A DNA stretch of 39,761 nucleotides from Cladosporium sp. IMV 00045 (taxonomy: Eukaryota > Ascomycota > Dothideomycetes > Cladosporiales > Cladosporiaceae): positions 1 through 39,761 of the forward strand of contig MSJI02000279.1 in assembly GCA_001931905.2 (NCBI GenBank), written 5' to 3'. The notes under the pieces are model-generated. The model was not told where the DNA came from. It ran no database searches and saw only the letters and a list, made by a program, of their open reading frames with translations. Shown one piece after another: positions 1-11,484 of this stretch. Position numbers and translations under genes: made by a program. Every line of letters begins with the position of its first letter. Within the stretch, counting starts at the first letter, position 1.

Positions 1-553
1 GGTATTGAGTCTCACGGTAAAGAAAATTGATATTGGACGAGAACAGAAAGCATGCCTTCGTTATAGATTAGCTTAAACTTCTTGTATCAAGTGCCATCTC
101 CATGCATCTACTCACCTCCTTGTAGTCCCTGCGGCATATCAGTTGCAAGCTGAAGAAGTCGAATTCCGCAATAACATGATGATACGAAATAATTGATTAG
201 ATCGATTGCGGTCTCACCAGACGATCACTATCAGGGGCATAACAAATCAAGGCACCGCACGAGTGTATTGCGCTGAGATACATCTTTGATGACCGTTCAT
301 TGACGAAAATTATCTGACTATAGAATGGCATTAAGAAAATAAATTACATGACGAGGGGGTATCTAGCGTAAAGTAAAGAACGAACGAATGGCAGACTCCA
401 CGTCCCAAAAGAACACAAACCCAAACTAATAAGATGGCAGCGACCTGCGCGAACTACCTTGCTTTCTTCCCTTCGTCTTTGTCCTTCTCTTAATAGAATG
501 ACTCATAGCAACACCAACATACACATCCCTCACATCCCCTCTCCCTTCAACCC
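1..553. other. Left-edge non-coding stretch
   Basis: No open frame with family signal is visible on either strand. The right part (about 430-553) is AC/CT-rich on the plus strand and lies directly downstream of the minus-strand SUR7-like stop, so it probably contains that gene's 3' UTR and poly(A) region. Nothing else can be supported. Confidence 0.5.
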
Positions 554-1508
554 TCAATATTTCGACCCATAGGACTCCTTCCTACCACCCCTCCTCCCCC
601 TCCTCCCCACAACACAATCCACACACCAAACAACCGAAGCAAGCAACAGCAACGCCGTCGCCACCCAAGTAATAATCAAAAACTTATTCCCCCTCTGCGC
701 ACTAATCCCCACCCTCTCACCCTTCTCATTAATCAACTGCGCCGCCTTCACGGCCACCGCGGTAGCAATCGCAGAAGCAATACCAACACACAGAAAAGCC
801 AACACGTCCACAACAACATTAACACTAGCACTCAACCTCCCCGCCGTAAAAACCCCCACCAGTGCAGCCACGAGCGCCACGAACGCAAACGCAGCGCCCA
901 AACAGTACAGCACGAACATCGCATTCGCGGCGACTTCCAGCGCGCGAATCCCATCATCCACCTCCTCCGGCCAGAGATCTTCCAAATCGACCAGATCCCC
1001 GTTCCCGGAAGCGTTCAGCTCGCGCTGCAGCGTTTCGCGCGGGTTGAAGGAGTACATGGCCGTGCGGTTGGAGCAGTCCGTGACGTTGCGGCTGATTTCG
1101 GAGCGGGAGACGGTGGCGTTGGGGAGGTCCGTGGGGGTGTAGAAGCCTTCGCAGAAATTGAGCAGGTGCGCGGAGTAGAAGTCGTGGAGGCCTAGGTCTT
1201 GCGCGAGGGAGTTGATTTGGTTGTTGATTTCTTCTTGCGCGCTGTTGGTTAGGTCGTCGAAGAAGGACACGACGGGGTTGGAGGATTCTGAGGAGGTGGT
1301 GTTGAGGAAGTTTTGGCCGATGCGGGAGGTGTTGAGCTGGGGTTGGTGGTGTTAGTAGGAGATGAGGTTGATTGGTTTGGGGGATTCTTACTGTGACGAT
1401 GTCGTAGTCTTGCATGAAACCTTGCTTGGAGCCGGCGAAGATGCATAGGAAAGTGAGGATCAGTGCTGCTGTCGTGAGCAGCACTGGGATGAGGGCTGAG
1501 AACCGCAT
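554..1508 (-). CDS. SUR7/PalI-family plasma membrane protein
   Basis: Two exons, 1508..1392 and 1336..554, with a 55-base intron (GTAAGA donor, TACTAAC branch, CCCCAG acceptor), give 299 residues. The protein starts with a hydrophobic segment (about residues 5-25) followed by a long extracellular loop with Asn-X-Ser/Thr sites and Cys residues (around NVTDCSNRT). Three more membrane spans follow: LYCLGAAFAFVALVAALVGV, VVVDVLAFLCVGIASAIATA and FLIITWVATALLLLASVVW. It ends in a short basic tail. This one-plus-three helix layout with a large first loop is the SUR7/PalI (pH-response) architecture, whose members organise cortical eisosome domains or signal ambient pH. The start is the first ATG before the signal-like helix. 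Which of the SUR7 or PalI subgroups it belongs to cannot be decided by eye. Confidence 0.8.
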
Positions 1509-2332
1509 GTTGTGTGATTTGGTAGGGTTTTGGTAGGGTGCGTTGATGGAAGAATAGTGTATATGCGCGAAAGGAAGGAGTTATGTACCAGGCGCTAGGT
1601 ACTGCACGAAGTGATGACAACACGAAGTCGTCCCTTCGTGTGATCTTCTATCTCGCTTTCTCTGTGTCGTCGCACAAGCAAGGAAGAGGTATAGAGCAAA
1701 TGCGTGAAGTCTTTTATGAAAATCCAACCCACCACACCCAAGCACCTACAACAATATATTATGTGCGCCTTCTGCGTCACCGAGCGATCGCCCATGCCTG
1801 ACAGCCAGGCACAGCGCATGCGGTGAAACCTGTTCTCGGGCACCAAACAAACATAGGCCGTGAGTCGTCTGATTCTGGTATGCGAGCGAGTCGCGCGCAT
1901 AAATGTCAAGTGACGTAGTTGGTATAGGAAAGTGGCAGAGGTGGTTGGTCGTTGCCAGGGATGTGGCCTTGTTTCACAGGTTGGCCCTGATGACAAGTTG
2001 CAGGGATTCGTTAGCGCTTGTCACCTGTGTGTGCTGGCGGCTTTCTCTTGTGGCTTCTGGCCAACTTTCTTGTCGGATGGCGGCTGTGTTTCACAATAGG
2101 CTTTGAGGAATGGAGTGATTGGCGTACAAGTGAGGTTGTTCAAAGGTTGATTTTTGTTTGTTGATTTGGTGGTGCAGTCGTCCGTGGATTTTTCGAAGTA
2201 AAAGAAATTTAAAATCGCCTTATTGAGCCTGCCCTCATAACTTATAGAACTCAGGGTTCGCTATGCCTTTGCCTAGAGATACACAACAACCATCGAATTA
2301 ATACATCGCAACATTTAAGCATCGCCTTGCAA
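1509..2332. other. Intergenic region upstream of the SUR7-like gene
   Basis: The part near 1509-1800 should carry the promoter of the minus-strand SUR7-like gene; 2106-2332 should hold the 3' end of the questin-oxidase-like gene. Several short open frames exist but none has family signal or splice-supported extension. No RNA gene or repeat was seen. Confidence 0.45.
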
Positions 2333-3723
2333 TCATGAGGTCTCCAGACTGTCGCCTTCACCGGAGTATCGCCTGGCTTTGGTGTCCCCTCCCTCGGCAA
2401 CTTGCAGCTCAGCATCTCTAGGCCCAAACCCACCCCAGCCATCAAAGTCATCCGCAAACTTCACCGCCGCTCGCAGGTAGAAATTGTTCGGATCGCCCCA
2501 CGTGGTGCTGGCCTCGCGCATGCTCCTCAGCGCTTTGACGTAGTGTGCATCGGTGCTGTACTTCCCTTTCAGCGCTTTGTCGGTGACGTACTTCCAGTCG
2601 CGGTTCTCGAGCTCGACCAGCTTGATGGTGTCGATGTTGATGCGCGGGCGGAGTTGCGCGATGAACACCAGGATGGTGAAGAGCCACCACTGGCGTATGA
2701 GTGGGAGGTGGAATTTGTAGGGGAGTATTGCGAGGAGTACGCGCACGGCGTGTGATGTGTTGAGGAGGTGCACGAGGAAGAAGTCGAATTTTGCGTCGGT
2801 TTGCGCACCGTGTGGTGGGTGTGAGGTGACGAGGAGCGCCACGGCGAGTTTCTGGCTTTCGGCAAATCGGTTCTTTGCTTGCTTCAGGTCCCATGAGTTC
2901 CAGTATTCCAAGACTGCAGCAGCCGCCTTTTCGTTTGCCAGAAGAGTGTCAATGTTGTCGCTTCCTGGCTTGTCGAAGAGACCATCGAAAGTCTTGTCGT
3001 GCGTTATGCGGTCCAGGATCGTGAAGAGGCTCTCTGATGGGTTTGCAGCAGGCTTGGTGTATTTCGGGTTGTCTAGGTAAACGTGCCAATCATTGTAGAA
3101 GCAGGCCGCGAGACCTAGCGCTTCTATCGCGACTGTTCGCGAGGAAAGCTCGTGTGCATAGCCCAGGTGGATCAGTGGGTGTCCAAGGCCGGAGATGAGG
3201 TTGTTGATGAGCGGTTCTTTGCCTTGCAGCAAGAACTCTTTCAGCAACTCATGCCAGTCGTAACCGTATTTCACTAGTTGGTCTTCGAAGAAATCCACAA
3301 ACGCCCGCTGGTACCTGTAGGTTTAGACATTAGCTATGTGATTAATTGTCTTTTCACAAAGACAACATACTCCCGTTTACCCAGAAAATCTCTCCAATCA
3401 TGCCTCGCAATCTCACCAGGACTGTCCGTCCACGGCTCCAGGTGCTTACTCTCAGCCTCCGAGATATGGTTGAGCTCGTCTGACTCTGCTCCGAGGATGT
3501 ACGACGAACCCAGAACATGGGGCAAGTGGTTGTGGAATCTCAGGTTGTTGTATATGATGCTGTGGTTGATGTGATTCGCTTTGAGCAGGTGCTTCAGCGT
3601 CCTCGCCTTCTTCTCAGGCTGGGCCTCGATCTCATGCGCCTTGACTTTAGGCAGCTTGATGCCGCCGGCGCCACCGGTCCAGCTGCTGAAGTCGGGCAGG
3701 GATGGGAGTTTGAACTGGAGCAT
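2333..3723 (-). CDS. AflY/questin oxidase-like protein (DUF4243)
   Basis: Exons 3723..3371 and 3314..2333 join through a 56-base intron (GTATGT donor, CTACAG acceptor) to give 444 residues; the junction reads KREYQRAFVDFFEDQ. The chain shows the pattern of the questin oxidase/AflY family: an N-terminal HxIIYNNLRFHNHLPHVLGS segment (His-rich, about residues 55-75), a central GKEPLINNLISGLGHPLIHLGYA block, and a C-terminal alpha-helical part with FLVHLLNTSHAVRVLL. Characterised relatives catalyse Baeyer-Villiger-type ring opening in anthraquinone and aflatoxin routes; most fungal members are unassigned. No polyketide synthase or tailoring enzymes are next to it, so a secondary-metabolite role is not supported here. 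The ATG at 3723 is chosen because the upstream in-frame extension lacks family-like sequence. Confidence 0.8.
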
Positions 3724-4239
3724 GTCCGATGTGAGCACTGTGTTAGGTATGAGAGATTCTTGGGAGGTAATACAGTGAGTACATGTAGTGATGTTGTAGA
3801 AATATGGTTCGACGTGTGACCGAGCAGTTCTGTGCCCTTTTGTCGCATGACGTTCTCCGCTATTCGCTCGAAACGGTTGTGAAGCTGGGGAGAGCTTCAG
3901 CGAATGAAGGTGCTCGTACGAGAGCCAACGCTTTGCCCTACGGCCATAATATATCACTTCATTTCAACCATGTTTCTGCAACGAGAAATGGGCTCGATTA
4001 ATACCTGAAGTTGAGCAAGTAGAGCCAAGCATCAGATCAGGCGGAGAATTAAATTCAATTTCTTTTCATACAACGTCTTGCCTTGCCTTAGGTAATGTGC
4101 ATTTGCAGTCAGAAAAACGAAGATCACCAGAAGTGATATAGGGTTGAAGAGAGTTGAACTTTGTACAATGCTGAAGGGCTTGTCATCTTCGATATTCTAG
4201 TTGTACAGATACAATGAATCCTTCCGCAAGCCACAAGAT
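3724..4239. other. Intergenic region between questin-oxidase-like and TspO genes
   Basis: This stretch separates two minus-strand genes. It should contain the promoter of the questin-oxidase-like gene and the 3' UTR of the TspO gene. No coding signal, RNA gene or repeat is visible. Confidence 0.45.
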
Positions 4240-4972
4240 CTACTCCGTCTTGCCGGTCTTGCCCCTGAAGTCCCAACCGTTCAAGTAGCCACAGCCAGCA
4301 CTGAGGTAGCTGGCAAAGGTCAACCAGCCCAAGTACGGGACAAGGGCGTAGCCAGCACGCTCATCCACCTGGCCCCAAACGTAGATCAACCAGCCAGTGA
4401 CACCGGTCAAAGCAACGACGTCGACGGTGGCTTCGATGGGGCGGTTGAAGCGGAAGAACAGCGGCATCCAGATCAAGTTCAGGCCGAGCTGGATCGTGTA
4501 GAGGGTGGCGCCGTGTCTTGCGAGGTTGACGGTGTTCGGGTTGGCGCTGGTAGTGCCGACTGTCCAGGCGCGGTGGGCGGCGTAACCCATGAGACCGTAG
4601 AGGATGGTCCAGGCAGGACCGAAGACCCACGCTGGGGGACGTCCGGGGCTGTGAGGACATTCAAGTTAGGTGCCAGACTAGCGAATCTATGGATTAGAGG
4701 TATTGTTTACTATGGCAATGTTAGTTTATGTGCATATCTGGCAGTGCGTCCATATCTAGACTTACCGGTTGCTTCAAGGCAGCATATTGCTTCTGAGTCT
4801 CTTTAGCTAAGGTATCATGTCAACATTGCTTCTAGTGATTATGGACCTCTCTGTTCGTACGCTGGGTCGAGAAGCCAACAGCTGTTCCGGCGGCAATGGG
4901 CAGGAGGATGGACACGGCGGCGTTGTCAAACAGCACAGACGGCAGCGTCAAGGAAGGGATGTAAGTAGTCAT
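4240..4972 (-). CDS. TspO/MBR family (peripheral benzodiazepine receptor-like) membrane protein
   Basis: Three exons can be placed: 4972..4861, 4806..4766 and 4648..4240. The pieces read as a fungal TspO protein: N-terminal MTTYIPSLTLPSVLF and a first helix ending GTAVGFSTQ, the short exon PKETQKQYAALKQP, then GRPPAWVFGPAWTILYGLMG and further helices with LGLNLIWMPLFFRF and a C-terminal ALVPYLGWLTFASYLSAG. TspO proteins are five-helix membrane proteins that bind tetrapyrroles and sterols. With canonical splice sites the total is one base too long: exon 2 ends CAACCG and exon 3 begins CCCC, whereas the family frame needs three C. The conserved frame resumes immediately, so a homopolymer sequencing error, an unusual splice or a real frameshift are all possible. 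With one C fewer the product would be about 186 residues. Confidence 0.75.
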
Positions 4973-5845
4973 GATAACAAATATTGCAATTCAAAATGTC
5001 TGCTGTTGAAAGAACACAACTTAAAGAAAGCGAAAGTATATGTACCTTGCCTTTCACAGCATTGCCAGAGCTCAATCCACTGTTTGGCCTCGGTTTGCCG
5101 ACGCTTCCGCCCGCGGCGCCCTGTGAGCCAAACCAAGCCCGCCCCAGCCTTTCTCCACGCAAGCAACTCTCAGCTGGAGGTTCCCATCTCCATCTCCGAC
5201 TCTCACAACTCACGACCGACATCCTCCAACCTCAGCCGCTTCACCACCAGCGCGCGCGCGAGGCAATACCACCGCCGCTCCTCCTTCTCCTCCTCTCTGT
5301 TAACCTTCATTCTGTCAGTGTCTTCCCCTTTCAAGTCTTCTTCCTTCCAGGCCCCGTCGCCTACTGCACCCTTGTCCTCACATCTCCACCGCGCTCGCGC
5401 CATGTTGCCGCCGAGCAGTTGTCGGGCGCTGCTGGCGTCCGCAACTGCGACGACGATGACAACGACGACGACAACAATACCACTTGCGATTGCACTCTTC
5501 TTTACTTTCACTTGATCTTCTTTATCTTTCATTTCTGCCGCCTCTACTACACTTACTGCCTCTGCATTTGCTGCGCTGCCACCACCAGTCGTACCATTGG
5601 CGTTTGTTCGTCCTAATCTAACGGCAAACAGTCCTCCCATCACCTCCTCCGCACATCTTACCGAGTGCGCCTTCAGCAACGGCCGGCAAGAACACATACC
5701 CAGCGGCCAATTGCGACGCAACAGACCGCACCTCTTCGCCAGCTGTCTGACCTCGGTGCTTTCTCACGCCTCGGCCGATGGAGCTCAGCCAACTCTAGAG
5801 AAGCACCTCGTCTGAAGCCAGCAGACTTCCTCTCATTCATTCGAC
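4973..5845 (+). promoter_or_regulatory. Divergent promoter region, TspO (-) and Ars2 (+)
   Basis: The region lies between the starts of TspO and Ars2. The half next to Ars2 is rich in CT-type pyrimidine tracts (for example near 5278-5340), common in fungal core promoters and leaders. No specific factor site is claimed, and the open frames crossing it have biased low-complexity composition rather than protein character. Confidence 0.4.
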
Positions 5846-8631
5846 ATGGATTCTTACAGCTCCTATTCGCGCGGCACTCCTGACGCTGCGCCGCTGTCGC
5901 GCGTCTCCACACGTGAGCGCGACGACTACCGCTCGTCGGACGCCTACCGAGACAACAGACGCCGCTCTCCACAACCCGGTAAGTACTGGCACTATGATCA
6001 TGACAGTTACCTCAACAGCTTACACACGCAAGACCGCCGCCGTGACCGCGACGACCGCGACCGCAGAGACCGTCGCCGCTCCCGTTCACCCGCCGCCATC
6101 GACCGCTACCAGCCGGACCGCCTTCCTCGCGATGAATACTACTCGCGACGCGACGATGACCGCAATGAGCGCCGCGACCGCCGCCGCTCCTCGCCCGATC
6201 GCATGGGTTCCGGTACCATCGATCGTTACGTCCCGAACCAGCCTGACCCGGCTGCGATCACCGTCAACCCTCTCCCGGATCCCATGAGACTCGATTTCCA
6301 GGTCGGCTTTACCTGGTTTGCAGAGTGGTGGCGTGCAGAACAACGCGTCAAAGAAGAGAAGGACTATGCTAAGACGGGACGCCGTGCTCCCTTGAAAGGC
6401 GAGCGTGAGATGCGTGCAGACAGGGAGGCTGAGAGACCAAAGATTCAAGCCGCATATGACCAGTACAAGGAGAACTTGCAAAAGCAACAGGCTTCCACCT
6501 TTGTGAAGAACCACAAGCATGAGGATTGGTTCAGAGAACGCTACGTGCCTGAGGTACATGAGCCTTTCCGCTCGCGATTGATGAACTTCCGCAAGGGTCT
6601 CTACGATACATGGGAGCAGGACCTGAGCAATGGCACATTCGATGAGTTCACTTTGGAGGGTATCTACAAATCCGAATCCAATGGACTTGGCGGCGTTCTC
6701 GAAAAGGAGGAGGGCGAGACGAGTGCAGCTGCCGAAGTCCTCGGCGTTGGCGACCTGCTGCCACTGCTTGGTGGAGACATTCGTGACCCGATTGCGCAGC
6801 TGCCTACACTTCTCATCAAAACCATCGGCCCTACTGTGACCCGTGACAAGCTCGAGGCGTTCGCCAAAGAGCATCTTGGTGAGGACGAGGGCGGCTACAA
6901 GCATCTGTCACTCTCCGATCCGAACCCCCTGAAGCGATGCCACCGCATGGGATGGATTGTTCTGAACCCTGAGTCTTCTCAAGAAGAGGAAATGCCAGAC
7001 ACCAGGCCAGAAGAAGACGGGGAAGAAGGCGAGCAAGCCGAGAATGGCGAAACCAACTCGGGCAAACCTAGCAATCTCCTCACTACCAGCGAGCGTGGAC
7101 TTGATAAGGTCAATGGTAAAACCATCGAGGACTCTGAGCGCGGCAACTTCACTGTTCACTGTGCTCTCCACCGTCCTCCGGATGCTCCTCGCAAGAAGGC
7201 TTTGTGGGATCTCTTCTCTGCGCCGGAGCGTATCCAGCGTGATCTCGAGCTCGCCACTCGTCTTGTGCGCAAGCTTGACAACGAGTTGGGTGATGAATAT
7301 TTCGGAGTGGCGAAAATCGAAGAACGTGTTCACCAGCTTGCTGAAAGTGGTCAACTGCAGCCTTCCGTGCCATCCAAGCCCGCTCAGAACCCAGATGAGA
7401 TGGATGAAGGCGAAGAGCAAGAAGAGGGCATGGTCGAAGAGGATGAGACTGACGATGAAGAGCTTCTAACTAAGAAGAAGAAGCTCGATCTCCTCGTCGA
7501 GTACTTGCGTCGCGTCTACAACTTTTGCTTCTTCTGTGTCTTTGAATCCGATTCAGTGCACGAACTCCAGCGCAAGTGCCCTGGAGGTCATCTCCGCCGT
7601 CCGCGCGCTTCGCTCACGAGTGCCGCTAAGGAGACTGCTCGCGCATCGGCATCAGGGGAGGCTTTCCCGCTCAGGAAGAACAGCAAGGATGTAAAGAACG
7701 AAGATGGTGTCAGAGGCGAAGACGGCATCAAGACCGAAGAGGGTGAGATGGAACCTGATAGCCCGACCGCAGAGCGCAAAGCACCGCGGCCATCGGTTCG
7801 CAACACTCAGCAGCTGCAGCGTGCCTACAACTGGGTGAAGACATATGAAGAGAAGCTTCTTCAACTGCTTGAGCCCGAACATGTCGATCTGCGAAAGATC
7901 GGAGGTGTTCCGGTGGAGGAAGGCGTCAACGAAGAGCTTGAGAAGGTAAGTGCACTGAATGCAAAAGATTAAGAACGATACTAACAACGAAACAGCACGT
8001 GAAGCAAGAAGACGCCAACAAATTCCGCTGCAAAGTCCCCGGCTGCACCAAGCTCTTCAAGAGCACCGAGTTCTGGCACAAACACGTGGAAAAGCGCCAC
8101 GAGGAATGGCTCGCCGGCATCCGCAACGACTTCGAACTGGTCAACACCTACGTCCTGGACCCAGCCCATATCGCCCCTAGCAGAAGCGACGCCAACTCCA
8201 ACGGTCACTTCCCCATCGGCAACGGTGGCCAGCCAACAGGAACCCCCCGCGGCTTCTCCCTCGGCGGCCACATCCCGTTCCCCGTCGCCGGCATGCCAAA
8301 CCAAGTTACGCCCACCGGCTTCGCGCCACCCGGCGTCTTCACGGCCGGCATGCCCGGCTGGGGTCCGCCAGGCTCCGCAACCAACCCCGTCCCCGGTATG
8401 GTTGGCGGTGTCGGCCCCGTCCGCTCGCACGGCGGCCGCTACCAGAACGGCGGTTACCGCGCAGGCAACCCTTACGCTCGTCCGGACGGGCGCGGTCGTC
8501 AGCCGAGTTTCAGCGCCGCCGCGAGGGGTCTCGATGCGGTCGGCCCGCCTCCTGGTAGGCAGATAAGGAGCTACGAGGATTTGGATGCTGCTGGTGGCGA
8601 GAAGGAGGCGGCGGCTGAGCTGGATTATTAG
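5846..8631 (+). CDS. Ars2/Serrate-type zinc-finger RNA-processing protein, copy A (complete)
   Basis: Exons 5846..7945 and 7996..8631 join in phase 0 through a 50-base intron (GTAAGT, AACAG) to give 911 residues. The first 140 residues are rich in Arg, Asp and Ser (RD/RS repeats). A Serrate/Ars2 N-terminal block follows (about 143-260: MRLDFQVGFTWFAEWW, later FVKNHKHEDWF). An acidic linker precedes a C2H2 finger just after the exon junction, C712-X4-C717-X12-H730-X4-H735. The tail is Gly/Pro-rich and ends with IRSYEDLDAAGG near the C terminus. In the family Ars2 (fission yeast Pir2) bridges the nuclear cap-binding complex to RNA decay and processing factors. A possible 40-base intron at 5979..6018 was rejected because splicing it breaks the RD-rich frame. 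This is the only full-length copy in the window. Confidence 0.9.
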
Positions 8632-9455
8632 GAGAACAGGAGGCGTCGACCACCAAGGGGACGACGACGACGACAACCGTAAGGTCTAAGCCTGTGGTTA
8701 CATCGTGGTGTTCGTCTTTTGGTCGCTCCACAATTCTTCTCGATAGGGATATGTTTTCTTTGGGGTTGTTGTTGGTCGTTGGAAGAGATGGTGATGGTGG
8801 CTGGCGGTGGTACTTAAGAGTTTTGAAGCCGAGAGAGGTTTGTCGAAGTGGTCGCCCGCGGTTCACAAGAAAGAAGCGGACTTGAAGCAAGCAAGATTGG
8901 ATCACCGAATCATCGGGGGAAAGAAGGTGTTTTCTTATTCCTTCTCTGTAGGATTTTAGAGTTCTTTGTCGGGAAATGCAGAATGTGGGAATACACGGTT
9001 TTTGCAAAGTTTTGTGTTTTTCCACTCGTTTTAGTGTGGCGTGTGTGACGTTTTTGAGGTGTAGGTTGGTCCAAAGTCTTCTCCGATGGTCGCCTTGTCG
9101 TCGAGACGAAACTTGAGATAAGGATCATGAATCGGGTTCCCGAAGCGCTTTGCCGGATCTCTGTACGAAGAGCAACATACAAATTGTGCTGGTTCTGCGT
9201 CGCTGAGTTAATTTTCCACATCAAATCTTTACTTGTGGTTTGTTTGAATCAGGAGGAAATTGAATGCTCATATGAAAGTGAATGAGAATGCTTTCTTTGG
9301 GACGTCATCCACGTGGACAATTGGTAAGGCGATGCGGTTGTCAGCCTGATAAGAAGATATTGCTTCATTCTCGATATTTTCTGGTGATGTGCAGAGGACA
9401 GCAGGGTTCACGTCCAGAGAGCCTGCCATGGGTGATCGTGAGAGCTCTCCGCATT
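8632..9455. other. Region between convergent Ars2 and seven-helix genes, copy A
   Basis: Both neighbouring genes point into this stretch, so it holds two 3' UTRs. A segment near 8850-9000 is very similar to 21210-21370 in copy B, probably the Ars2 3' UTR; the rest has drifted. No coding signal was found. Confidence 0.5.
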
Positions 9456-11484
9456 CTAGAACTCGTTGGCGGTAGAGAATGATTCATTGGATTGTCTGCT
9501 TCCTTGGTGCGATCCCGATGTGGTGTTGGCGTTGCCGTTTGACTCCAGTGACGGTCGTGGTGATAACAGATCTGGTGATGGTGTTGACTGGTCTCCTTGG
9601 CTATTGGTCGCAGCAAGATTCGGCTGATTTTGCCCCCGTGGACTGGATGAGTCTGATGTTGGCATCATTTCGATATCATCACCGCGGCGGGCTGTTTCGC
9701 GAGAAGCGATTCTGTCTTTGACGATGCTTTCTACGAGGCAGTCAGTCAGGCTTGACCTTAGAGACACGATACATTGAACCCTTACTAAGCAGAACGCGGA
9801 TCCACTCGACTATCACGGGCGCCCAAATCGCAACGGCGATGATCTGGCCGAGGGTCCAGTCTTCGTTGAGGTGGTATTCTGGCCAGCTGACCATCGATGA
9901 AACGATGAAAAGTAAGCAAAAGGTCGCATAGACATGCCAGGCCTCGGCGACCGCTAATAAAATCCCAAGAAATCGGACTCCGTTCGCTCGGCCGAGTACG
10001 CTTCCTTTGATCATTGTTCGCTCAAGCCTTGTGTGGACGTTAGACGCAACAGATTGCCTTTGGTGCATCCCAAGTTGGATCTTCTCAATAGTAAGAAGTA
10101 GCATCGAGACAGGCATTCCTGCACCTGAAGTTGGTAGCAGAACGTTCTTGAGACCAGGGTATGTCCACCAAGACACGTCCCAATGAATTATTGAGTGGAT
10201 AGAGTCAAAGACACCTGGGACTAAGCAATGTTGCCCGGGGTTTATGCCGCCACATTCCCGTGGACTGTAACCCTCTTGCAAAAGATCCGCCTTGCTGAAA
10301 ATCCTCGACTGCGTATCGAACCAGGATGTCCAAGCAATGATGGCACACATGGACGAAATTAGAAGTGGAAACCAGGTTAAGCCTTGCTGATCCTTACGTA
10401 GAGCGAAAAGAGTTAACACGACAGGATGTACGCTCGACGCGCTGATAAATTCGAGCAACCCGAAGCTGTCCAAGACCTCGCTGATGTTGCGCGCTCCAAG
10501 TAAGCTAGGGTTGTTGACCGCAACATGCTAGGCAGCTTGTAGTGTAATCAAAAAGAACACCTGAGTTGCGTAGAAGACAGAGAGGGCTGACTTTGTTGCC
10601 GTAGTCGCTCGCGGGAATTTCCATCGTCTTGTCAAACGTGTTACGAAATGGACTGCCCATCTCCAACGGTTAGATCGCTGCCCTTGTTGGTCCAGGCCGT
10701 GTTTCATCAAACGACAAGTAGCCAGAAAACCAGCAAATCTCATGAGGCTCAAAAAAGCCCACATTGTCAGTAAGAGGTAAGACTGTTGGATATACGATAG
10801 CAGAACCTGGATAGAGCGATTAGCCTTGATGTAAGGCCTAGGATTCGCTAGAATAGACCTCACCCCTGGTCCGCCCATGTCTGCATTCATCCCGAATCGA
10901 TTGGCGCCGCACAATATTTCCTATCTCTGTTTAACCAACTTATACTCCAAGAGCAGCGGTGAAACTATGCAGAAGAGACGTACAATTTTTGGAGGGACCG
11001 GATCAACAGAAGTGATGTCCTCTCCGTTGAGGAAAACGTAGTCTGAGAGCAGACATCCATTCTCATCATCTCGGCCTTTGTATCTGAAGCACATCTCCCT
11101 TATACAGCCACTTAACACAGGCCAAGCTTCCATATTGCTGGAGTTAGCTGGTAAAGTGACATTCGCAACGATGTCGTATTCTTCCAAAAGTCCAGGACGC
11201 TCTGTAGAGATCCTGCCTTGAGCTGCTGCTGTCGCTATCAACGGATACATGATGCAATTGCTGATAGTGGAAAGTGCGCCTGGAGAATTCCATACCATGG
11301 CAGGCCCTTCGGTCGTGTCAATGCAGGCTTTGGTGCAATTCCATGTTCCGTTCATTCGACAGCCACTGCCCCACAGGGTGACTATGTCAACGTCCCAGTC
11401 GGGGTAATACCATTCGAGTGCCTCGTATATGTCGTAATCTAGATCCGGATAACGTTCGATGACCCTGAGCGTTATATTCGACAT
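9456..11484 (-). pseudogene. Seven-helix membrane protein with Cys-rich N-terminal region, copy A, carrying an in-frame TAG
   Basis: Four exons, 11484..10984, 10920..10864, 10806..9786 and 9730..9456, fit the gene model of copy B with matching phases, 617 codons in all. Codon 279 (10530..10528) is TAG where copy B has TCG for Ser. It lies at the end of the second predicted helix, in the stretch LQAA-stop-HVAVNN; copy B reads LQAASHFAINN. The frame is otherwise open to the end, so this looks like a recent nonsense change. Translation would lose five of seven helices and the tail. A second apparent stop, at 10923..10921, is the acceptor of intron 1 (ending TAG; CAG in copy B) and is not a defect. 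Similarity to copy B is clearly lower than for neighbouring genes. A base-call error at the TAG cannot be excluded. Confidence 0.75.

Noticed and set aside
4817..5515. 232-codon plus-strand frame upstream of Ars2
   Set aside because: It overlaps TspO exon 1 antisense and then runs into Ser/Thr low-complexity sequence from CT-rich promoter DNA.
5979..6018. Possible 40-base intron (GTAAGT...AACAG) near the Ars2 start
   Set aside because: Removing 40 bases shifts the frame out of the Arg/Asp-rich sequence and away from the conserved Ars2 frame; reading through keeps it.
10921..10923. Second in-frame TAG in copy A of the seven-helix gene
   Set aside because: It is the acceptor end of intron 1. 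Copy B has a 60-base intron at the same place ending in CAG, with the same phase on both sides, so this TAG is spliced out.
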